Assembly (NCBI GenBank): GCA_014729495.1
Contig: WJJV01000040.1
Coordinates: 1 to 5,152, forward strand
Origin: Candidatus Woesearchaeota archaeon
Lineage (GTDB): Archaea; Nanobdellota; Nanobdellia; Woesearchaeales; UBA12501
Length of the DNA: 5,152 bases
Direction of reading: 5' to 3'
The notes beneath the pieces were generated by a model. It was given only the letters and a program-made list of their open reading frames with translations, was not told the origin of the DNA and made no database searches. This document shows, in pieces, positions 1-5,152 of this stretch (within the stretch, counting starts at the first letter, position 1; each line of letters begins with the position of its first letter). A program made the translations under genes and the position numbers.

Positions 1-215
1 ACATCAACAACAGTGACATGGAAGCCAAGCTCTGCAAGCAGATCTCTTATCTGCCAAGTTGCTCCTAATAGCAGAGCTTTCTTTCCTTTGACATGTTTCT
101 TTATCAGCTTACTGTAGATATCAATGGATACCCTGCCAGGCACAACAGGGTGGTCAAGCCTGTGCCAGTGATTCAGGAAGTCTTCCCATTCCTCTTTCTT
201 GATTGTCTCAGCCAT
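1..215 (-). CDS. Class I SAM-dependent methyltransferase, N-terminal part (runs off the left edge)
   Basis: The minus strand is open from an ATG at 213-215 to the left edge, giving 71 complete codons. Residues 46-54 (KALLLGATW) followed by IRDLLAELGF and then HVTVVD (66-71) match the first Rossmann strand, glycine-containing loop, helix and second strand of class I methyltransferases; D71 is at the usual position of the acidic residue that contacts the SAM ribose. The stretch before it, with PGRVSIDIYSKLI (26-38), resembles the lead-in helix of small uncharacterised methyltransferases with a G-[AVT]-T-x-x-[IL]-RDL motif. The methyl acceptor cannot be inferred because the substrate-binding half is missing. 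The gene lies 41 bases downstream of the preceding phosphohistidine-domain gene on the same strand. The ATG has no GGTGG-type ribosome-binding site, only an A-rich leader, so it may be translated differently from its neighbours. The domain call is fairly secure; the exact start is likely but less certain. Confidence 0.75.
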   Translation of the reverse strand, partial: MAETIKKEEWEDFLNHWHRLDHPVVPGRVSIDIYSKLIKKHVKGKKALLLGATWQIRDLLAELGFHVTVVD

Positions 216-256
216 CTTTTTATTTTTATTTCTTTATTATTTTTATTATTATCTGA
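216..256 (-). promoter_or_regulatory. A/T-only-like spacer before the methyltransferase gene; possible promoter or leader
   Basis: Of these 41 bases 37 are A or T. Read on the minus strand the spacer is made of short A runs broken by single T residues (units such as ATAATAAT and AAATAAAAAT). Archaeal transcription terminators are T-rich on the coding strand, whereas this coding strand is A-rich, so it does not look like a terminator for the upstream gene. It could contain a loose TATA-type promoter or act as an unstructured leader for the methyltransferase. No ribosome-binding site is visible in it. The assignment is weak. Confidence 0.3.
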
Positions 257-1702
257 CTATTTCACCTTCCTCACAATGCCTTTGTCAGCATCAACCTCAA
301 CAACATCACCATCCTTCAATATTTTGGAAGCATTCTTTGTGCCTATTATGCATGGTATGCCCATCTCCCTGCTTACAATCGCTGCATGGCTTGTTATGCC
401 TCCCTCATTTGTGATTATTGCTCCGGCCTTCTTCATTCCCACAACAAAGTCAGGCGATGTCATGTTAGTGACAAGGATATCCCCTTTGTTCATCTTTCCC
501 AGCTCTCTGGGATGCATGACAATTTTCACTTTGCCCTTGTAATATCCTGTTGATGCTGGCATCCCTTTTATGGACTTTCCCTCTTTCTTGAGATTTCTCT
601 TGAGCTCTGCTATGAATCTCTCTGCCGCTTCTCCATCTATTATGTCAATCTTCTCTTGAGTGTAATGCAGGTAACTGAGGTCTTCTCTCTTGTCCATCCT
701 CTTCCTGTCCAGCTTCTTTCCTTCTATAAGTCCCTGCCTAAGCTCTTCCTCGCTTATGTACTGCACGCCTGTGAAGCTAAGCCCGAGCCTCTTTGCAGTC
801 TCCTCAAGCAATGGCTTTGCAGCGACATGGGATTTTGTGAATACTTCTTTCTTGTAGTCCATCAGGAATGAGCATATCCTGACATCCTCAAAAAGCTGCT
901 GGTGCCTCTTGTCAATGTCCAGCTCTTCAATTATCCTCTTCTGCTCTTTCTTGAGGTTTGAGAAATAATCATCTATCTTCTTCAGCTCCTCTTCAGGATC
1001 ACTGTTCTTCAGGATATCATCAAGCTCTTTCTCAAAGTGCCTCTTATCCCACAGCTGAGGCCCGTAATCATAAGGTATCCAATAATATTCTTTTGTGTGC
1101 TTCTCAAGAAGCTCATCCCTCTGCTCAGGATCCTTCTTAACTTTCCTGGCGAGCCTGAGCATATCCCTTTTCTCTCTTGTGACAAAAGATATCTCTGTCG
1201 GAGAGCAGAGGATGTTGAGATACCTGTGCGCTGTGCCAGCATCAACCTTCTGCATAAGATAATGGAGAAGATGCTCTGCAAGACTGTCCTTGATGAAGAA
1301 AGGGAATGGCTCTGACCACACATATATGTCCTTGTATGCCTCATTGAACTCAGTCCAGAGATCATAAAGCTGCCTGTTGCTGAGGCTCTTGAGATCTGTT
1401 TTCCTGATCCTCTCCACAAGCCTGTTGAAGCCAGGAATCCTTTTCATGAACTCATCCCTTATTGTCCTCATCAGCAAAGGATTGTTCAGGACAGCTTCAG
1501 TGGACTGCTTTACGCATCTCTTGTTATCCTCATCAAATGTGGCCCAGTTGGCTGTTCCTTTATCATAGAATCCGAATGTCTCTTCCCAGAAAGCAGGGAT
1601 CCTCACTCCTTCCGGCGAGTTTATGAAACCCTTGCCTATCTGAAGCACAAATGGAAATGGTGGGCACTGCGCCTTTGTCTGGAGTATCACAAGGGGTCTC
1701 AT
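257..1702 (-). CDS. Stand-alone PEP-utilizing-enzyme mobile (phosphohistidine) domain protein, paralog 1
   Basis: This 481-residue protein has about 370 residues of mostly helical, Lys/Glu-rich sequence followed by a swivelling phosphohistidine domain at about 378-475. The active site is GGITSHAAIVSR with H439 as the predicted phosphorylated histidine, fitting the PEP-enzyme phosphorylation-site signature. The pre-domain segment (MTSPDFV near 414-420) and the closing VVEVDADKGIVRK strands are typical of the domain. No ATP-grasp domain precedes it and no PEP/pyruvate barrel follows, so by itself it should carry, not generate, the phosphoryl group. The helical part has a motif HTKEYYW (202-208) shared with both other paralogs. 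The region around 271-330 resembles the helical linker before the swivelling domain in rifampin-phosphotransferase-like enzymes. The start is set by an ATGA overlap with the upstream paralog and by GGTGG four bases before the ATG. The N-terminus aligns poorly with paralog 2. Domain assignment is firm; substrate and partner are unknown. Confidence 0.85.
   Translation of the reverse strand: MRPLVILQTKAQCPPFPFVLQIGKGFINSPEGVRIPAFWEETFGFYDKGTANWATFDEDNKRCVKQSTEAVLNNPLLMRTIRDEFMKRIPGFNRLVERIRKTDLKSLSNRQLYDLWTEFNEAYKDIYVWSEPFPFFIKDSLAEHLLHYLMQKVDAGTAHRYLNILCSPTEISFVTREKRDMLRLARKVKKDPEQRDELLEKHTKEYYWIPYDYGPQLWDKRHFEKELDDILKNSDPEEELKKIDDYFSNLKKEQKRIIEELDIDKRHQQLFEDVRICSFLMDYKKEVFTKSHVAAKPLLEETAKRLGLSFTGVQYISEEELRQGLIEGKKLDRKRMDKREDLSYLHYTQEKIDIIDGEAAERFIAELKRNLKKEGKSIKGMPASTGYYKGKVKIVMHPRELGKMNKGDILVTNMTSPDFVVGMKKAGAIITNEGGITSHAAIVSREMGIPCIIGTKNASKILKDGDVVEVDADKGIVRKVK
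330..389 (-). repeat. Copy 1 of a 60-bp segment conserved with 4246-4305 (phosphohistidine site)
   Basis: This segment of paralog 1 covers the codons from the catalytic histidine to the following conserved Ala (20 codons). It matches 4246-4305 in the truncated paralog at 52 of 60 bases by hand alignment, with exact runs of 15 bases (375-389 and 4291-4305) and 14 bases (342-355 and 4258-4271). It is part of the coding sequence, not a separate element. The similarity reflects common descent, possibly refreshed by gene conversion. Confidence 0.6.
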
Positions 1703-3129
1703 TGATCCACCTTCCTTACAATACCTTTCTTTGTGTCAACCTCAATAATATCTCCTGTGCTTATGGTCTTTGTGGCGAACTTAGTGTTGACAATGCACGG
1801 CACATCCAGCTCTCTTGAGACTATTGCTGCATGGCATGTCATTCCTCCAGTATCTGTCACTATTGCTCCGGCCTTCCGCATGGCAACAACATAATCCGGA
1901 GAGGTCATGGGAGCAATCAGCACTTCTCCTTTTTCCATGCTCTCAGGCTCTGGCTTCATCATGACCCTTGCCTTTGCCTTTATCCTGTTTCCAGTGCTCA
2001 CCACTATGCCCTTGAATTCTTTCATTCCTGGGTCAAAATCAATCTCAACATACGGCCTGGCAAGATCCTGGGCCTCCCTGCCCTCAAAATAAGATATTCC
2101 AGATCTTTCTGTGTAGTATTCTGCAAAACCCTCAAACCTCTGCTTAACATCAGCTTTGTATCCCTTTTCTGCAAGCTCCTCTATCTCTTCTGTAGTGTAA
2201 TAGCACAGCTCCTTGAAATCAATTGCATTCCTTCTGCTGATCTCCCTCACGAACTGAGTTATCATATGGTTTGCTATGAATATGTATGTCTTCCTGTAGT
2301 CCTGCCATCCTACGCAGTAGGCGAGCTTGTCTGCGATATTGACAATATCCTCAGGGATGCTGTATTTCTCTATGACTTCTTTCTTGTCTTCCTTTACATT
2401 CTCAGCATAAGATTCAATCTCCTCAATCCTTCTCCTTGCCTCTTCTTCACTTATCTCTGAGAGCTGCTTCCTGAACCAGTCCTCATCAAGAACTCTTGTT
2501 GTGCAGTAGCTGTTTGCTATCCAGTAATATCTCATTTGATGGACTGCGAACTGCTTTTCCCTCTCAACAGGCCCCATGAGCTTCATCCTCATGAGCTCAA
2601 GCTGCTCTTTCTCAAAGAATGAGACCTCCTCTGGAGCGCTGAGTTTCTCAAATATCTCAATGAAGTTCTTCCTGTCAAACTTCAAAAGCTTTCTCTTCAG
2701 CATGAGCTCCCCTCCCCAGTTGCTCAGCTCTGGAAGGAACCCTGTGAGCCAGAAATTGATATGCACCTTGTTCCATTCTTTCAGGAACTCGGCCAGATCT
2801 TTATCGCTCATTCCGGAAATACCCTTGTTGAGCTTATCCTCCATCTCCTTCAGCTTCTTTGCGACATCAAGCCATTGGTCATATTCCTTTTTCAGTTCAG
2901 CGTCATCAAGGACATGCTTTGTGAAGAGATACTCTCCTTTCTTCCTCAGCTCTGCATCTTCCATTATGAATGTCACAAAGTCATCCTTGAAATAGCCGAG
3001 TGTGTCAGGCCAGCTCGCTCCGATAAAGTCAGGATACCTGACAAAGGCCTCTACAAAAGGGTCTATGTAGATAGGTCTTGCCTCAATCGGCCCCCACTTG
3101 AACAGCTCTTTGTCAGGATCTATCATCAT
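1699..3129 (-). CDS. Stand-alone PEP-utilizing-enzyme mobile (phosphohistidine) domain protein, paralog 2
   Basis: This 476-residue protein has the same layout as paralog 1: a helical region to about 370, then a swivelling phosphohistidine domain at about 372-472 with GGMTCHAAIVSR and H433 as the predicted phosphorylated residue. The Thr-Cys-His form is the one common in PEP synthases, while the other two paralogs have Thr-Ser-His. Asn replaces the Gly in the PCI-x-GT segment after the site (residue 448), the least typical position seen. Shared landmarks are HQMRYYW (197-203), the WQDYRK segment (275-280), and YYTTEEIEEL (310-319), which precedes the swivelling domain as in rifampin-phosphotransferase-like enzymes. 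A Trp/Pro-rich N-terminus (KWGPIEARP, 11-19) is not clearly present in paralog 1. No ATP-grasp or PEP-binding barrel is present. The start overlaps the acyltransferase stop by ATGA; GTGA four bases before the first ATG is a weak ribosome-binding site and favours it over the second ATG. Its 3' end supplies the ribosome-binding site of paralog 1. Confidence 0.85.
   Translation of the reverse strand: MMIDPDKELFKWGPIEARPIYIDPFVEAFVRYPDFIGASWPDTLGYFKDDFVTFIMEDAELRKKGEYLFTKHVLDDAELKKEYDQWLDVAKKLKEMEDKLNKGISGMSDKDLAEFLKEWNKVHINFWLTGFLPELSNWGGELMLKRKLLKFDRKNFIEIFEKLSAPEEVSFFEKEQLELMRMKLMGPVEREKQFAVHQMRYYWIANSYCTTRVLDEDWFRKQLSEISEEEARRRIEEIESYAENVKEDKKEVIEKYSIPEDIVNIADKLAYCVGWQDYRKTYIFIANHMITQFVREISRRNAIDFKELCYYTTEEIEELAEKGYKADVKQRFEGFAEYYTERSGISYFEGREAQDLARPYVEIDFDPGMKEFKGIVVSTGNRIKAKARVMMKPEPESMEKGEVLIAPMTSPDYVVAMRKAGAIVTDTGGMTCHAAIVSRELDVPCIVNTKFATKTISTGDIIEVDTKKGIVRKVDQ
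1707..1711 (-). promoter_or_regulatory. Ribosome-binding site of paralog 1, inside the end of paralog 2
   Basis: GGTGG lies four bases upstream of the ATG at 1700-1702 and is complementary to part of the conserved CCUCC-type 3' end of 16S rRNA. It is embedded in the last codons of paralog 2 and, with the ATGA stop/start overlap, indicates coupled translation. The motif and spacing match those ahead of the acyltransferase gene, supporting both start choices. Confidence 0.65.
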
Positions 3130-4118
3130 TCATTCACATTGGCTTCCATCGCAGCCATTATTATGAGATTGGTTACAGTCTCAGGAGGAGTGCTCCGTCC
3201 AAGTATCATCACTGGCTTCCTTATTCCCATCAATGATGACATCTCCATCTTCATGTCAGAGAGCTGTCCCAGAAGATGGGCTGTTATGTTCGCTGCTGTT
3301 AGATTAGGGAACACAAGGACATTGGCGTCCCCCTGTATCCTTGCTCCAGAGCATTTCTTTGCAGCTGCCTTTGGGTTTATTGCAGCATCACCCTGGTACT
3401 CAGCGTCTATTATGTAGTCAGGCCTTTTCTTCTGCGCTATCTCAGCTGCCTTCAGTGTCTTCTGGATGATGGGTGCATCGCCTCCTGAGCCTTTTGTAGA
3501 GAAAGAGAGCAGTGCAACCTTTGGCTTGAAGCTGAATGATTTGGCCATATCACCTGCATTCACAGCCATCTGCGCGAGCTGCTCATCATCAGGGTCAATG
3601 TTGAGGCTGCAGTCAGAGAAGAACAGCACCCTGTCGTTCTTTGTATCATTCATTATTACTGTCTCAGACACAAGGCTTGCGTCAGGCTTTGTCTTTATTA
3701 TCTGAAGCGCTGGCCTCATCAGTTCAGCAGTTGAGCATATTGCGCTTCCTGCAAAGCCATCTGCATATCCTGTGTGCAGGAGCATGCAGCCAAAATAATT
3801 CACATCATCAAGAAGCTCCATTGCCTTTTCTTCTGTCATTCCCTTGTGCTTCCTCAGTTCTGCAAGCTCTTTTGCAAGCTTTTCCCTCATATCAGAAGTC
3901 TTGTTGTTTATTATCTCTGCTGCTGTTATGTCAACATTCAGCTTCTTTGCTTCATCATTTATCTTTTTCTCATCTCCCAGGAGAACAAGATCAGCATATC
4001 CTTCCCTGAGAACATAGTCAGCTGCCTTAAGGCATCTCTCTTCCCAGCCTTCGCCGATCACAATCTTGCGTCTTTTGGCCTTGGCCTTGTCTTTCATTAT
4101 CTTGATCAGATTTTTCAT
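3126..4118 (-). CDS. pta: Phosphate acetyl/butyryltransferase-family enzyme
   Basis: The 330-residue product matches the phosphotransacetylase family over its full length. Family members exchange CoA for phosphate on an acyl group (acyl-CoA + Pi to acyl phosphate + CoA) in the cytoplasm. Family landmarks include GEGWEERCLKAA (22-33), ELRKHKGMT (87-95), STAELMRPALQIIKT (129-143), the DCSLNIDPD segment (169-177), KVALLSFSTKGSG (200-212) and GIRKPVMIL (298-306). Arg89 and Arg135 fall where the Methanosarcina thermophila enzyme has its CoA/active-site arginines, and Arg308 matches that enzyme's essential Arg310. Two neighbours differ: Gly307 in place of the active-site Ser, and Thr314 in place of the active-site Asp. 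This C-terminal motif is intermediate between acetyl and butyryl enzymes, so the acyl substrate is open. An ATG eight codons upstream is less likely: the chosen ATG at 4116-4118 has GGGGGTGG four bases before it and begins at the family's usual N-terminus. No acetate kinase lies nearby. It sits between phosphohistidine paralogs and overlaps the next by ATGA. Confidence 0.85.
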   Translation of the reverse strand: MKNLIKIMKDKAKAKRRKIVIGEGWEERCLKAADYVLREGYADLVLLGDEKKINDEAKKLNVDITAAEIINNKTSDMREKLAKELAELRKHKGMTEEKAMELLDDVNYFGCMLLHTGYADGFAGSAICSTAELMRPALQIIKTKPDASLVSETVIMNDTKNDRVLFFSDCSLNIDPDDEQLAQMAVNAGDMAKSFSFKPKVALLSFSTKGSGGDAPIIQKTLKAAEIAQKKRPDYIIDAEYQGDAAINPKAAAKKCSGARIQGDANVLVFPNLTAANITAHLLGQLSDMKMEMSSLMGIRKPVMILGRSTPPETVTNLIIMAAMEANVNE

Positions 4119-4122
4119 ACTA

Positions 4123-4130
4123 CCACCCCC
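4123..4130 (-). promoter_or_regulatory. Ribosome-binding site that sets the acyltransferase start
   Basis: GGGGGTGG on the minus strand, with its GGTGG core four bases before the ATG at 4116-4118, is the clearest ribosome-binding site in the window. If translation began at the ATG eight codons upstream (4140-4142), this site would be translated as three consecutive glycines with no site ahead of it, so it argues for the shorter protein. Confidence 0.7.
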
Positions 4131-4172
4131 GAATATTTTCATATATAAGCAATATCTGTTAATGTGCTGTTT

Positions 4173-4187
4173 TATTTATAGTTTTCT
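4173..4187 (-). promoter_or_regulatory. Candidate archaeal BRE/TATA promoter for the acyltransferase gene and downstream genes
   Basis: On the minus strand AGAAAA (4187-4182) fits the purine/A-rich BRE pattern and is followed after one base by TATAAATA (4180-4173). Transcription about 26 bases beyond the TATA centre would start near 4150, leaving a leader of roughly 30 bases that includes the GGGGGTGG ribosome-binding site. The element overlaps the stop codon of the upstream paralog. If real, it would let the acyltransferase and the genes after it be expressed independently of the truncated paralog. It rests on sequence pattern alone and on an archaeal origin. Confidence 0.45.
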
Positions 4188-5152
4188 TATGATACCGGAT
4201 TCTGCATCAACCTCAACATGATCTCCTGTCTTGAGCATTCTTGTTGCATTCTTTGTTCCTATTATGCATGGAATCCCGGACTCTCTGCTCACAATCGCTG
4301 CATGGGATGTTATTCCGCCTTCGTCTGTGATTATAGCTGAGGCCTTTCTCATGAGATGCACAAAGTCAGGCCTTGTCATTGTCGCCACAAGTATCTTTCC
4401 AGCAGGCAGGTCCTGGCTGTGAGGATCCATTATAACGCAGACCTCTCCAGTGAACTTTCCGCTTGCTTTGTTTGCCACAATGCCTTTTATGACTTCCTTG
4501 CTTATCTTTTTGTCAAATGCATCAACTATGTTCTTTGCATCATCTCCTGTGATGAGCCATCTGCTCTCCTCTGTTGATATGTAAGCGCTTATCTCATATC
4601 TTGAGCCAAGCTCCTTGTCATCCAGCTTCTTCTTGTTCAGGATGAGATCCATCAGTTCTGGAACAGTATAGCTTGTTATCTGCTTCCATTCAAGGCTGTT
4701 CCTCCTTGCTGCTTCATTGAGCAGAAGCGAGAGGTAGTGCACTGTTATCAGCATCCTCCTCTTTCTCTCGTCAATCCATGGCCCCATCTTCTCATATATT
4801 CCCAGTATCAATGCAGTCTCTGGATCAAGATTGTATCTCTTTGCATACTCCTGCTTCTTTTTCCTGAAGTCATCCTTTTCCCTGTGTATCCTGTCAATAG
4901 CTCTTTGTATTTCGCTTGCCTGCTTTCCTTTTATCTCTTCAAGCACTCTCTTCCTGAAATATTCTTCATCAAGATAATATGACTTAGAGTAATTGTTACT
5001 GAACCAGAAGTACTTTGCAGAATGGGCGGTGAGCTTTTCCTCAAAGTCATTCTTTGTGCCAGAAAGGTATGTGATGCACAGGTCGAGGAAGTCAAGATGC
5101 TCCATGTCCATAAAGCTGTACATGACAGGATTTGTGAATGTGACAAGCAGGT
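4176..5152 (-). CDS. Stand-alone PEP-utilizing-enzyme mobile (phosphohistidine) domain protein, paralog 3 (5' end beyond the right edge)
   Basis: The frame stays open to the right edge, giving 324 visible residues. An ATG at 5121-5123 is not the start: upstream codons (LLVTFTNPV) are open and align with the paralogs, as in the NILCSPTEISF segment of paralog 1. The shared motif HSAKYFW lies at visible residue 43, against 202 and 197 in the others, so about 155-160 residues are missing and the full protein should be near 480. The helical region continues with WIDERKRRM and SYTVPELMDLI, then a swivelling domain from about 221 to the end with GGITSHAAIVSR and the predicted phosphorylated histidine at visible residue 283. 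The last 41 residues are about three-quarters identical to those of paralog 1. No ATP-grasp sequence is visible, but the missing 5' part should be checked for one. The acyltransferase gene follows after 57 bases on the same strand. Substrate unknown. Confidence 0.83.
   Translation of the reverse strand, partial: LLVTFTNPVMYSFMDMEHLDFLDLCITYLSGTKNDFEEKLTAHSAKYFWFSNNYSKSYYLDEEYFRKRVLEEIKGKQASEIQRAIDRIHREKDDFRKKKQEYAKRYNLDPETALILGIYEKMGPWIDERKRRMLITVHYLSLLLNEAARRNSLEWKQITSYTVPELMDLILNKKKLDDKELGSRYEISAYISTEESRWLITGDDAKNIVDAFDKKISKEVIKGIVANKASGKFTGEVCVIMDPHSQDLPAGKILVATMTRPDFVHLMRKASAIITDEGGITSHAAIVSRESGIPCIIGTKNATRMLKTGDHVEVDAESGIIRKL
4246..4305 (-). repeat. Copy 2 of the 60-bp conserved phosphohistidine-site segment
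   Basis: This is the counterpart of 330-389 within paralog 3. Nineteen of its 20 codons encode the same amino acid as the other copy (Met versus Ser is the exception), and three of the eight base differences fall in that one codon, leaving five synonymous differences. The helical regions of the two proteins are far more diverged. Confidence 0.6.

Noticed and set aside
216..256. The T-rich plus strand of this spacer as a terminator
   Set aside because: T runs terminate transcription moving rightward on the plus strand, but all genes here run the other way and no plus-strand gene leads into it.
257..1702. Paralog 1 as a complete PEP synthase or pyruvate phosphate dikinase
   Set aside because: Those enzymes are roughly 750-900 residues with an ATP-grasp domain and a C-terminal barrel; neither is present, and the protein ends right after the phosphohistidine domain.
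1831..2460. A 209-codon open frame on the plus strand
   Set aside because: It lies wholly opposite paralog 2, which has clear domain motifs. Its translation is rich in Cys, His, Ser and Leu in the pattern of an antisense shadow, with no recognisable domain.
2761..3417. A 218-codon open frame on the plus strand
   Set aside because: It spans the antisense of both paralog 2 and the acyltransferase, crosses their junction, and shows no family motif.
4119..4142. An eight-codon N-terminal extension of the acyltransferase from the ATG at 4140-4142
   Set aside because: It would translate the GGGGGTGG ribosome-binding site as glycines, has no such site of its own, and extends past the family's usual N-terminus.
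5121..5123. ATG at 5121-5123 as the true start of paralog 3
   Set aside because: The frame remains open to the window edge, the upstream residues align with the paralogs, and the protein would lack about a third of the family length.

Overview
The window reads as one minus-strand gene cluster, transcribed from right to left, with genes packed end to end. In transcription order it holds: (i) a 5'-truncated protein ending in a PEP-synthase-type swivelling phosphohistidine domain (4176-5152); (ii) a phosphate acetyl/butyryltransferase-family enzyme (3126-4118); (iii) a second phosphohistidine-domain protein (1699-3129); (iv) a third (257-1702); and (v) the first 71 codons of a class I SAM-dependent methyltransferase (1-215). 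Only two gaps lie between genes, of 57 and 41 bases. The other two junctions are 4-base ATGA overlaps. No plus-strand gene, RNA gene, CRISPR array or mobile element is supported.

The organism is most likely an archaeon, perhaps a small-genome lineage such as the DPANN groups. The reasons are ribosome-binding sites of GGTGG type at a fixed 4-base spacing, a BRE/TATA-like element ahead of the acyltransferase gene, arginine codons that by eye are mostly AGG/AGA, and many Lys/Glu-rich helical segments. This is inference; a bacterial candidate-phylum origin is not excluded.

The most interesting content is the set of three paralogous proteins of about 480 residues (the third inferred to be that size before truncation). 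Each carries an intact phosphohistidine site (GG-x-T-[SC]-H-AAIVSR) at its C-terminus behind roughly 370 residues of helical sequence. None has an ATP-grasp nucleotide-binding domain or the C-terminal PEP/pyruvate barrel that normally charge or discharge that histidine. The layout resembles the substrate-binding plus swivelling-His part of rifampin-phosphotransferase-like dikinases with the ATP-binding part removed. A split, modular phosphotransfer system is therefore a reasonable hypothesis, with the ATP- or PEP-dependent partner encoded outside the window.

The acyltransferase between the paralogs keeps the family fold and several expected arginines. It appears to have Gly and Thr where the well-studied Methanosarcina enzyme has an active-site Ser and Asp, so its reaction or acyl substrate may differ from plain acetyl-CoA/acetyl phosphate exchange. 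Its translational coupling to the downstream paralog suggests the acyl-phosphate enzyme and the phosphohistidine proteins act in one pathway. The substrate cannot be read from the sequence.
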